Source: Phoronis australis
Lineage: Eukaryota > Phoronida > Phoronidae
Assembly (NCBI GenBank): GCA_002633005.1
Contig: NMRA01000387.1
Span: 330,372 to 394,371, forward strand
DNA length: 64,000 nt
Reading direction: 5' to 3'
Of this stretch, positions 37,601 to 47,937 are shown piece after piece. Under the pieces are notes generated by a model, which saw only the letters and a list, made by a program, of their open reading frames with translations, was not told the origin of the DNA and made no database searches. The translations under genes were made by a program, and so were the position numbers. Within the stretch, counting starts at the first letter, position 1. Each line of letters opens with the position of its first letter.

Positions 37601-39449
37601 GTTGAAACTTAGCAGACCGGAAAGATTATGCCCTCTCTGTGTTAGGCCATGTGTCGAGTCAGAATATCATTTTGTTACTAACTGTCCATTTTACGATGAC
37701 GTTAGGAAACGGTATTTGCCTGCATGAAGCTACAACAATCCCAGTGTTACAAAATTCAACAAACTTATGACTATGGAGGAAAAAGATCTTATATGGTTAA
37801 CATGTAAATAAATGTTCATTTCGCATTCAAGCGAAGAAGAGCTCGTGTTACTGTTCGTGTCTGACACTTACCTCTATTGTATTTGGTGATTCGATTGTAA
37901 CAAGGACCGGAGGCCTAGTTTTTGAATAAATATATATACATATGTACTGTCAACGGATTAACGTCTACCACCGATGTCATCACTTGGCGGGAAACCAATT
38001 TTTCTTTAAAATTCAAAATACCTCAGTTCCCCAAAAAGTGCTTGTTCAGATAGATTTTGTGTTATGAAATTCTTGTACACAGTCTAAAACCCCAAAAAGT
38101 GCAAAAATCTCTGGTAGGAATGCTTAGGCGTTTTTGCTCTCCCTTCCACGCACGCGAATTGGTTTGTTTCCTCCACGCCATTGTATATTCAAGATGGTGG
38201 ATGAAACCGTGGACTAGTGCATATTAAAGAGGCTGTGTCTCATTAAATTAATTGTGAATACGCAAATGAAATACTACAAACAATCCCGGGTCTTCGATGT
38301 GCCCAAAAATCAGTTACCATTACAATTTGGCGAAAGTCTCCTTTTGCGAGACTATTTTTATGTATATGAGTATGGTAATATTTCATCGTTACCATATTGA
38401 AACAAGGCACAGTTTTTATTACTTGTTTATTTCACTGTCAAATACCGATTGCGCACTATTTGGAATATTAGGTTTTTTATATGTTAACACTTGTTTTTAA
38501 GTTATGGCGTTTTCTTTAAAATCGCGATTTATTTACAAATCGTTTCTTTTCCTGATTATACTTGTACTAGCAGTTCTCCAGCAAGTCACTAGGTGACGCT
38601 TGATACAAATTTGAATACTCACGGTTTTAATGAGACACGGCAACTTTAAATACACCTCTTTATGCCACGTTATTTTGTAAACATACTTATGAGATTGTGT
38701 CTAAGATTTCATTACTCAGAACTCCCTAAAAGGAAATCTTTTTTCAGTTGAACGACAACTTCACCGTCACCTTTTCCTACAACTTGTTAGTTCTTGGACT
38801 CAAAGAATCTTTGATGTATCTTCTAATATTCGCTCGATGGGTTTTGCCACTCCAACACTTAACGTACGCCCAGCTTTCTGACACATTGCTCCTTTATATT
38901 GGAATGGCAGCAGACCTGATGGAACTCATGGACTTTTCCAACAATGCCAAGGCGATGAAAGACTGGAACTTTGTCTACGCGTTGCTCAGCGTCTGGACGT
39001 TAAGTCTCTTCCAGTTCACATACGTACTCGTACCAACAGACAATCAGGACTCGAAAGCGCGCCAAATCACGTGCAGTTGCAATGCAGTAAACAGCGAAGT
39101 GCTTGGAATGCTGCTGAATTTGTTCATGATGTATATCCCATTCGCCGCTATCCGTATAGTTGCCATGGTTCTATACAAAGGTGTGTCGTACTCCAGCGTT
39201 TTCTTCATGGTTAAAAATCTCGCCATGATTTTACTCAGCCTTAATCGTTTGATTGCGCTGCTCTGCGGAAGCGAAAGTCGGGAGAGGCAGGTGTCGAGAA
39301 CAAGTGAGGAACAACTCGAAATGGGAACTTTAAAGATCCCAGCCACCACATCGAAAGCTAACGAGTTGGTGGGACACGGGGAGGCTGATCAGGAGTTAGA
39401 AGGAATCCATAACGTTGCCTTTGTTGAACTTGAACGTGGTGATTCCTAA
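28668..39449 (+). CDS. TMEM26: TMEM26-like membrane protein, copy C (3 exons)
   Basis: Exons are 28668-28876, 29496-29628 and 38748-39449, totalling 1044 nt and 347 residues, the longest of the four. Intron phases are 2 and 0 as in the other copies. Exon 2 has diverged (SPSFLIF in place of CPSFFIF; FIQIKHIGD). Exon 3 starts with TTG coding Leu directly after the ttttttcag acceptor, so it is not a start codon. The membrane core is conserved (LLYIGMAADLMELMDFS, YKGVSYSSVFFMVKN). The C-terminal tail is distinct and about 60 residues long, rich in Ser, Thr and Glu. Intron 2 appears as 9.1 kb, but it contains two single-N joins and a repeat of exon 2, so the true intron is probably shorter. A decayed LINE lies in it. 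A candidate AATAAA is at 39823. Confidence 0.85.
29490..29936. repeat. 447-bp block duplicated at 32762-33208 (exon 2 of TMEM26 C)
   Basis: Contains exon 2 (29496-29628) and the start of intron 2, and ends at the single N at 29937. The copy at 32762-33208 starts right after another single N and continues seamlessly toward exon 3. Confidence 0.92.
29652..29805 (+). mobile_element. 154-bp inverted-repeat element in intron 2 of copy C
   Basis: Flanked by attaac on both sides (29646-29651 and 29806-29811), with imperfect inverted ends (aggcggattc and gaatctgcct) and internal G/C runs. It belongs to the same style of small element as 19333-19489 and 52407-52554. It is repeated at 32924-33077 as part of the duplicated block. 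Confidence 0.65.
30334..30383. repeat. Perfect 16-bp-arm hairpin beside an inverted-repeat element
   Basis: Arms gagtggattttggaga (30334-30349) and tctccaaaatccactc (30368-30383) are separated by 18 bases. It abuts the left end of the element at 30386. It may mark an older fold-back insertion that was itself the target. Confidence 0.8.
30386..30966. mobile_element. About 581-bp terminal-inverted-repeat element, copy 2
   Basis: Second copy of the family at 13817-14400. The ends are ctctggttccctgcgtg and cacgtagggaaccagcgag, with the inner pair cagcacgcaggtatcac and gtgatacctgcgtgctg. The internal sequence aligns along most of its length (for example cagtgctttacgcaaacaaa). Non-coding. It lies in the contig 29938-32760 that may belong to the alternative haplotype. 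Confidence 0.8.
31265..31516 (+). mobile_element. 252-bp element with inverted ends and GAATTC flanks
   Basis: Ends are catgcgcgcacccag and ctgggtacgcgcatg (14 of 15 complementary), and gaattc lies on both sides (31259-31264, 31517-31522) as a likely target duplication. The internal sequence includes ggggggctcga and its inverse. The 134-codon frame across it is a by-product. A diverged relative is at 8996-9242. Confidence 0.65.
31877..32010. mobile_element. 134-bp fold-back element
   Basis: Ends gagttcagtaac (31877-31888) and gttactgaactc (31999-32010) are perfect inverses. The interior has ctaaaatg / cattttag and cttcgcgaggttgcg. Its reverse complement resembles the insertion in intron 2 of copy A near 2636-2700. 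No coding potential. Confidence 0.6.
32043..32760. repeat. Second copy of the 718-bp block upstream of TMEM26 C
   Basis: Matches 27938-28655 base for base in length, with a few substitutions, and ends at the single N at 32761. At that point the 834 bases carrying exon 1 in the first copy are missing. Confidence 0.9.
32762..33208 (+). repeat. Second copy of the exon 2 block of TMEM26 C
   Basis: Identical in length to 29490-29936. Exon 2 is repeated at 32768-32900, but no exon 1 accompanies it. It should not be counted as an extra gene or exon. It is probably the genuine continuation toward exon 3, or an alternative haplotype. Confidence 0.85.
36000..37935 (+). pseudogene. Decayed LINE (non-LTR retrotransposon) pol remnant
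   Basis: Scattered frames in the right order match the reverse transcriptase of a CR1/L2-like non-LTR element: MMDGTSPGCDKISIKFYKY, then SQAAFSKGHSTVDHMFALC, a VDFKAAL block, GLKQGSQLSPFLFILFLND, then NMSKTKITVCRNDG and VCKYLGLMFT. A C-terminal cysteine-histidine knuckle, CPLCVRPC...EYHFVTNCPFYDD, ends near 37730. The catalytic Asp pair is destroyed: at 36682-36702 the expected Ala-Asp-Asp reads Ala-Glu followed by a frame loss. Several stops and shifts are present. The tail ends accggaggcctagtttttg then aataaatatata. It lies in intron 2 of TMEM26 C, same strand. Confidence 0.8.
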
Positions 39450-39609
39450 AAATCTGTGTAAGTATTGTGAAAGGCGACTCAGACATCTTAGAAACAGTCA
39501 AGTCCGCTGAAGATTATCGATGCTCTACTAAAACATTCGCTATAATGGAGTTAAAGTATTTGTGAGTATAATGGTAAGGTAAAATCTATTAATATTGGTA
39601 TAGTATTTG

Positions 39610-39725
39610 AGGAGGCAGTGTGACCTAGTGTGATAGGTGACCACTTTCTCTCTCGAGTTAGTGAGTTCTAGTCCCACTGCTAGACCCTCGAGTCGAGTTT
39701 CTATCTCCTCAGCTCGGTTTGAACT
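39610..39725 (+). mobile_element. tRNA-like SINE fragment
   Basis: The sequence ggcagtgtgacctagtgtga resembles an A-box region, and gtgagttctagtcccactg a B-box region, at tRNA-like spacing, followed by a short pyrimidine-rich body. It is a different family from 22959-23280. No cloverleaf can be closed well, so I do not call a tRNA gene. Confidence 0.45.
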
Positions 39726-39822
39726 ATACATTAATAATGCACAATAATGGTTTCATGTGGTCATTGCAACGGTGTACTAGACCGCCAGCAATCATATTTT
39801 TATTGTAGTACTCGGAATGAAT

Positions 39823-39828
39823 AATAAA
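39823..39828 (+). terminator. Candidate polyadenylation signal for TMEM26 C
   Basis: AATAAA about 370 bases after the stop codon of copy C, the first such hexamer in that 3' flank on the + strand. Confidence 0.4.
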
Positions 39829-42800
39829 GGGACTTATTATCCGTCTTAACTTGCCACTCCTTTTTAACGTAATGTCGTTCGAACTCAAAAAGACCAATTG
39901 AGATATTCTTTGGTTGTGATTTCTGGAGATCTATCGACACTATTGAATATGCGTTGGGTAGAAAACATTCAGTGATTTGTATAGGAAGTGACTCAAAGGA
40001 AAGGCATGAAAGTGACGATGACTGTATCAGCGGCAGTTGTATGGGAAGGATTTGGGTCTTTCTCCATCGAAATATGGGTTCTTAGAAGTCAGACGACGTA
40101 ATTCAAGGCTAAAACGTTAACTATATCCATCGTTGTAAGACCAGCAATGTTGCTTGAGGTAATACAGTTCAATGTTGGTGTACACCAAGTTCAAATGACG
40201 CCAAGCCAACAAGTTCTGATCGACAGCTGTCCGCCACGACGACGTCGCGGCATTTTGCTGTGCTGTCGTTCTGGTCAAAACAAATGACTCAGCGTAATGG
40301 AGTCTCCACGATAGAAACTTTATCTGTGAAAGTTTTGTAAAATAAACCACGACTCGAATTCTAATGATATCCAGGCACGTGAATTTACAAATAAAGTGTG
40401 TCGGTTTCACAAATTATTTTCTCTATGGATTTCTTGTGTTTCGTCGAAAGTTTTGGCCACCAATCAAAACTATTTTCTGGTAACTACAGCTTTCTACATT
40501 GGTGAAGTAGTAGTTTTGGAAAAAACAAAAGCGATCCGTACATTTATACAAAACCTATGCAACAGACAAATACTACGTGTGTACGCCTTATGTCTATTTA
40601 CAACCTCACTAATGATTTTTTTAATTAGAAGAAATTGAATATCTTTACTCGAACAATGGAGAGTGATTGGTTAGGTTGTTAGTCTCAGTCTGAGTCAAGT
40701 CTCAGCTAGGAGATTATATCCGGGTCCAGAACATGGTTTGCAGCGACGTTTTTGTGATTTGAGTACAGCGTTGTTTAAAAATCATTGCATACTACTCATG
40801 TTGGGCTACTATTGTCTTCTCGCTTTTTCTGGTAGTACAGACCGAAAATGTTGTACACGATAAATTTGACGTATTGTCACGTTGTTGTTGTCAGACGTTA
40901 CTCCTGTAGCTGTTGGGGCTGTTGGAGACGAACGTGGATACGTTTAAATCTACGGCTAGCGTACAAGTTCATTATGATGATGGTGATGGATATGGTGTAC
41001 AGGGTTGACATACTCCAAATGGGGTTTGACGAAATGTATCCATCCAAATTTCAGAAAGATGTCCCGAAGCACAGCGGAAGTATGTCTCAATAGACATATG
41101 TTCACGAGACACAAGCCGTGTGCAAATTTCACATAAATCGGATGAAAAATGCGACCTCTAGCGTAAGAAGAACAACATTATTGTATGACAAAACAACACA
41201 TTTGGCGAAAAAATCGCCATGTAAAAAGTGCACATTTTCAATTTTTAATTATTCAACTTCCAATTTACGTAAGTTTGCATGTCAAATTCAAATCTAACAA
41301 CGCAGCGTAAATTTGAACAAGCTAAAGTCGCAAACTTCAAAATCGAACCACACATTACAGTTAAATTGTCTGTCAATTAGAAGTAGGCCGTCGGACTCTA
41401 CTAACTAACTGGGTAAGCCTGAAAAATTGTACTGTCAAACAAGGATGACGTAACCACTGAATTAGCGCCATTTTCGCCACTTAGTGGTTACTTCAAGAGA
41501 AATCCGCCATGACTGAAGAGCACTGCTAAAATTGGGTAACTTATATGGCCGTAGCGATGAATTTAAAGTTGTTTGTAGAATGGTTAAACAGAACAGGCCT
41601 GAACCATACCTATTTCATCAGAAATCAGTAAAAGTATAACCGCCTTCATATTAAGAGAGTTTGCTGCATTTCACTGGCTTATCTTTTCACTTATTCCTCG
41701 TCAGGAAAACTTGCTGCTTAAACAAACAGGCCAAAAGTCTGGTAATGTAATACACGTAAGCCGTGCGCCCTCTGCCGGGGTCGACGTTTGCTAATAAATT
41801 GAGTTAGTTGGGATGAAACTTGATGCAGTCAGTGATCTCCATTCATTTCATAGTTTTATCAGTGACATCTTGACCTCTGTATTAAAAACCCAAAAGCAAA
41901 AGCTTTCGAAGGTGGCACTGCGCTCACTTTAGGTGGCATTTAATGGTGTTTTGAGTAACGGTTGAACCCAAAGGTCTGTTCTGTTCAGTGGCTGAGCATT
42001 GTGAGCTCTGCTCTAGGTATGATGGCTACAAATGACATACACTTGTTTGTTGAGTGTGATCTGATTGAAAGAATAGGGCCTAACAGTTGTTGAACCTGTG
42101 GCCCATTTTAGCCAGTTGTGTCATTTTGAACCTTAGCAGGACATTCAGATACTCATCGGATACCCGGCCACTGATTTGTAAAAAATCTGTCTGGTGGACC
42201 ATAACCTTTCATCGCAGTGACCTCTATAATCTGGATAGTTTTGGCAGTGTAAATGCACTGTCTCCCAATTCATAGTAATCACTACTCACAGACATGAGAA
42301 TNTATTGATTGGTTTACTTATGGTGCTTTTTAAGTATCTGGGTGCACTTGCCATACTTTCCATAGTCGTATATAATAGAAAAATCATTTGACACCAGTTT
42401 TATTGGACTTTGGGCAAGGTTTTAAAATTTTTTGGCCTAGTATACGTTTCATTTTCAAGTTAAGTTCACTCTGTTGAACAAAGAAATTAATCTGCGTGGC
42501 CCTGGTTTTTAAGCAACAAAACCACTAGATCTTAGTTTCACTCTGCGCGCGCAGACGAAAAATGAAAAGTGAGGTTGCGTTTAAACGTCCGTTATAATAT
42601 ATAATACATTATGTTTTCTTTTCATAGCTAACAAAAATTACACCATGAGCTTGGCAATAGCTTAGCAGTTATGAGTTTTTAAATCTCTGATTCGTCATTT
42701 CATTCCCATCTTGATGTGGAGAATGCTGATTTTATTTTATATAACAATTTGGCAACACGTATGCGCTCCTGTACAGTCTGATACCGTACTGTACTGCGCG

Positions 42801-43596
42801 ATTTGAAAACGTTAGGCACGTCTTGACTGTCCTTATCAAAAATAACGCCCAGCAACTTCTTTTGTCAATATTGGTTTTTGAATGGCTGCGTTTACATTAC
42901 CGGAGACGTCTTTAAGTGAACACAATATCTGCCCTTACCCTGACAAAAATACTACCGGTGCCTGACTGAGAATTAAATTCTAAATTGTGATTTTCGTAGC
43001 CTACGAGAGTTTAAGTAAATAAATTCATATTACTCGTAATACCATCGAACGTACGCAAATATAGTACACGTTTTTATCCAAAGGGATAATAACGGTTGTA
43101 TTAATAACGCATGTTAAATAAGTTTGTAAATCTACACATTGTTGTATAATAAAAATTGCACACGTCAATCCCCTGAGATAAGGATTATGGATATCTTTTG
43201 TGTCGCCAAATGATTAATATAAGATAAAGACAGTTCACAAATATCCATCGTATCCACGTGTTCATGAACAGCATACTCTGCAAGCAGGCCCGTTTCCGAC
43301 TAATTAGGCTTACTAGGGGTCGGTGTCCGCCTGACAACGACGCCCTTGATTTCTGATACCTTTATCAGTCATAATTTATAGGGTAGCGTACACCCCCGTT
43401 TTTAGAAAGGATTAAGCCTGTAAAAATGAGGGGCGTTTGCTCTTCAAATTGAATGTTTGCTTACATCTCGTGGTCCGGACGTCAATTGCAAAGAAACTGG
43501 CTTCGATCGTGGATATCATAAACTCTGCAGTGTAGTTCTGGATTTTTCAAATCATTTCGTTGAACACCTGATTTTGAAAGAAGGGATATCCCAAAA

Positions 43597-46500
43597 ATGG
43601 GTTTTCGCGACAGCAAGTGTTTCCTCACTAGCACAGCAGTGGTAACACGTGCGCTGTTTGTTATTTACGACATTGTCGTAATATGGAGTTTATACCACTC
43701 CAAGGAAAGCGAACCACTTTGGTGGTTGTTCATTTTCTCTGTGGTGCCTCTCGTGGGTGAGATGGTCATCGTAATCGTCTTCAACGGCGGGAGAGAATGG
43801 AACAGGTAAGGACCACGCTAATTTAAATGCTCACTTACGTTGCAATTGAATGGTACTGAAAAATATTTTGCAAATAGTACATATCGCTTAGGCTTAAACG
43901 GTTTTGGCCTATGAACAGATGCTAAAGATGACTTTCCAACCCAGTTCTTTGGAACAAAATAGTGCTCTGTATCCCTCGATATCCCTCAAAAGATTGGAGG
44001 AAATTCTAAAACTTCTTTCAAAGTCTGCTGAACAGGCGTGACCTACGCTTCTAGCGAATTACAAGGCAACTGTGGGAAAAGAGCACCAATCAAGGACCAT
44101 AATGCCCATTTTGTCGTGAAATAGGAGGTATGAGTTTTTAGTTAAGTTCTGATTAACCCCAATGATGCATTAGCAGGTGACAGAACACGGACTGGTTGAA
44201 ATCATCAAAACGGTTTCGTAGCCTTTTTTAAAACAAAAGAAGGTTTGCTATGCAAAAAGACTAGGTGGGTTGTTCTGGAAACACATCGCTCGGTGATCGG
44301 ATATCGGGTATTGCAAAATGCTATATGTATCAATGGAATATCGGTCTTAAGCAAAATGTTAATATTGAGACATTAGATAACAGAGGTCGGCATCACACTT
44401 AATATTATGAACCAGTTTGTGCGTTTAGCCAAATATCTCTGAAGTTGCAGAATTCAAGTGAGTATTTCATTTTCGGATAGTAGAGCGCATGAAAAATTTG
44501 ATTGTTGATTTTATTCATCTGTTATGACATGCTCATACCTTTTCGAAAAAATTGTCAAAAAGAAAGTTACAATTACAGCAAAAAAAACGGTATCAATTTC
44601 AAGATTTTGTTTCGTTGAATATTTGTGAGGAAGTCGCATTATCGCTGTTACAGTTTTATGAATTTCCCAAATCGTTTTCGTTTTGTACATTGAGGTTGCT
44701 CTATAAAAATCATGCCCCAATACTAGATAGCAGTTCATAACCAAATGGAGAATTTTGCAAATAATTCATAATAGCATTTTGGAGAGCGGTGCATTAAGCG
44801 AAGTGTGCAAAAGTTTCATTTGAATCAGATGAGCCCTCTTTGAGATCTGGTGATCAACAATTAACCAAATTTTGACATTTTTGAGCTCATAAGCTTGGTT
44901 GAGTAAACAGTAGCATTTTCTGAAAATCAATGGCCTGCAGAATTTAATTTAATCTTCATACAAATTTGCTATTGATTGGGTCGCATGACCAGAACGTATT
45001 AGCTGACAAAAAAGAAGGGGAAATTTATTGCAAACTGAATTTCGTTTGACATAAAGTTTTGAAGATGAAATCTCAAAAGCGAAATTACTTTCTCAATCAG
45101 TGTTACCGTTTCGTCATCGCTTTGTGTAATTTTTCACCAAAAACCCTAAACGTCCCACACCAGTTAATAGCGTGAGAAAAAGTCTCCCGGAATCGGAGTG
45201 GCGGAAGTTGGTTTTTCAAGATGTCGGACAAAATGGCGGCCAAATGTACAGATGGCCACTGTAACTCGATAGTGGAATGCAATAGAGTAAAAATTCAAAA
45301 AGTTTTATTTGTCTTTTGTGGGTCAACAAGTCCATTGGAAATGATTTTGCATGGCTGTGGTGACAGCGTCCGCCATTTTTCAAGATGGCTGCCAAAACTA
45401 TACTTCGAGTCGTGGAACTTCAGAACGAGCAGATGAGTGTGGCGTCTTGATTTAAACATTGGATCATAGGTTTCCTGTGTCAACTAATCCATTGAGACTT
45501 ATTGTGCTTAGTTGTAGTGATTACTTCCGCCATTTCCACCAAATAGTTGCTTTGTGTGTAACTTTCAGATGCCAGAGACACGCCATCTTCACAGATTTCA
45601 TCTCATTAGTTTTTTTACTGAGGTAAACACATCCATTAGGCTGCGTACAAGTAGTGCTATCCTCTATGCAAATGTGCATTTTAGAACAAAGTTATTAGAG
45701 AGCGTGACGTGTTGTGTTTGTTTTTGAGATCAAGTTCTTAAGGCAGTTATAAATGCGTGGTTCGCTGAAGAAACTAAATTTTGATACAGACCACCTACCA
45801 CTATATTTTTTTTTTCAAAAATGTCCTTACTCAAAATTAATTTTTGGTATGTTTTCCACAGTTCGTTATTCCTCGAGACCATGAACGGCGAATAAAATGA
45901 CACGGCGAGACTGTCAAATTGTAGGGCTTGGTCTTAAGCAATTACAAAATGTCCATTCTTTCCATGCCAGCTGGCAGCTAGAAAACGCAATTTTGACTTG
46001 GGAATAATTTGCGATCAAATGCGAAATGGTACATGTAAGTGATCTAAACCAAAATATATTTTTGTGAGGGAAGATAGCTTTATAGTCGATTGAAATGTCT
46101 TCAGCAACCATATTTTTGTGAAACCTTTTCATACTTTTAGTGTCTTCTGTCCGAGTTTCTTCATATTCATCCTGTGCGTAGCGCCCCAACTGTGGCTCGT
46201 TGAGATAAACCGCATCGAGAGACTAAACAACAACCGAACAGTCGACAACAATGAAGTTACACTCTCGGCAACATTCGTAAGTTTATCTTTTATTCCATGA
46301 CTGTTTTGTGGCCATTCTTGGCCTAGATGTTTGCATATGATTTACGGTCACGCCAGACACTTCCGGCTCACGCCATCTTTATTACCAGTGTTCAAAAATG
46401 TTAACGCTGCATTTCGCCCTGTTTGTCAGCGCCAGTGTATGCATACATTGCATATAGTTTATGTATTTGCCGGCAGAGGGCCTGTCAGTCTTTTAATCAG

Positions 46501-47937
46501 ATCGGACGCCACTTGTGTTGCTTAGTGTAATATAAGTCGCTTCAAGCTCACGTCGTCAGTTCCCAATTTATGTCGATTCCACTGCTGCTACGACGACAGC
46601 TGATAATAAAAAAAACTATTAGCAGCGTGTAGTGGCGCTGGCTAAAAAACTAAAACCGAATTAGGCCTTCACTCTCATAAAAACGAACTATTATTTTCCT
46701 TGATAGCACGCCAGTTCCGTTTTAAAAAGAAGATGAGCATCGAAACCATCGGCGACTACTTTATACGCATTGCACAAACTTTGATATTCCTGGAATTAGA
46801 AAAACACCAATGTTCCCAATAAAACCATATCATGGTACTCATATTTTTTACATTTTTGACACCCTTTTTACAATGTAGATAAGTAGTTTACATATACGCG
46901 ACTATCATTTTACTTTTGTTTCTTATCAGAATTCGGTGAATGAATTTTGAGGAAAAAATACGGGCACGCCTTTGATTCATTAGGTTTATTTACCGTGAGA
47001 AGTCGTCTGTCAAAAACCACGTTCGTATTTAGTCCACTTACGGCTATAAAAGTGGTCTCATCTTGAAGCTTTCTCAGATTAAGCACCATTTTTGGGCTTA
47101 GGAAGAGCTGATTTTTCGATTTTTTTTGAAGAGTAAGCTCCTTAAGCTGGCTTGACCCGGCTGGTCATTCAGTGAACCAAACTTTGTCTTAAGCAATAAC
47201 GAACTTCTCCCCAATCCGAATAAGGAATGAGAGGTGACCAGTTAAGCATATGTATTGAAATGAAGTCCAGAGAAAAAGATTTGAATGTCGACTGAAATGA
47301 TTATTTTAATTGTTCATTATTGTTTCAGTCGGACAAGAACTACTCATTCACTTTTTCGTACGACATGCTAGTGATCGGATTGAAGGAGTCTCTGATGTAT
47401 CTCCTGATATTAGCCCGATGGGTTTTGCCGCTACAACATTTGACGTACGCCCAACTTTCCGACACGTTGCTCCTTTATATTGGAATGGCCGCAGACCTGA
47501 TGGAACTCATGGACTTTTCCAGCAATACCGAGGCGATGAAGGACTGGAACTTCGTCTACGCGCTTCTTGGCGTCTGGACGTTAAGTCTCTTTCAGTTCAC
47601 GTATGTTCTCGTACCAACAGATGATCAGGACGAAAAGTCGCCAAAAATCTCATGCAGTTGCAATGATGTTCACAGCGAAGTGCTTGGAACGCTGCTGAAT
47701 TTGTTCATGATGTATATTCCATTCGCCGCTATCCGTGTAGTTGCCATGGTTCTGTACAAAGGTGTATCGTACTCCAGTGTTTTCTTTATGATTAAAAACA
47801 TGGCGATGATTCTACTAAGTTTCAACCGGTTGATTGCGATGTTTTGCGGGCGCAAACGACGGAAGGACAAAAAACAACGAGAAGAGGACCAGGTCATAGA
47901 AACAATGGAACGTCCAGCAAATGAGGCAGGCGTATAA
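43597..47937 (+). CDS. TMEM26: TMEM26-like membrane protein, copy D (3 exons)
   Basis: Exons are 43597-43805, 46141-46276 and 47329-47937, totalling 954 nt and 317 residues. Phases are again 2 and 0. Exon 2 is one codon longer than in the other copies and ends in ACATTC|gtaagt. Exon 1 is closest to those of A and B (MGFRDSKCFLTST), while exon 3 is closest to C (LQHLTYAQLSDTLLLYIGMA), so the array has either a mixed history or gene conversion. Eight membrane segments are intact. The tail is short and very basic then acidic (RKRRKDKKQREEDQ). The least interrupted copy, with introns of 2.3 and 1.1 kb. A polyadenylation signal follows at 48003. Confidence 0.88.
45317..45690. repeat. Degenerate tandem repeat in intron 1 of copy D
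   Basis: Related segments beginning gtcaacaagtccattgg (about 45321), gtcaactaatccattgag (about 45479) and gtaaacacatccattagg (about 45622) recur at about 140-160-base spacing, the first two followed by a cgccatttt-type block. Old and diverged. Confidence 0.5.

Larger units (their letters stand above)
39450..43596. other. Spacer between TMEM26 copies C and D
   Basis: About 4.1 kb with no supported gene. A tRNA-like SINE fragment is at 39610-39725, and a single N is at 42302. A minus-strand 49-codon piece near 40850-41000 (hydrophobic then basic) has no credible acceptor and is not called. The rest is AT-rich with nothing recognised. Confidence 0.5.

Noticed and set aside
40850-41000. Minus-strand 49-codon piece, one hydrophobic stretch followed by a basic tail
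   Set aside because: It resembles the end of a membrane protein, but no acceptor or upstream exon could be found.
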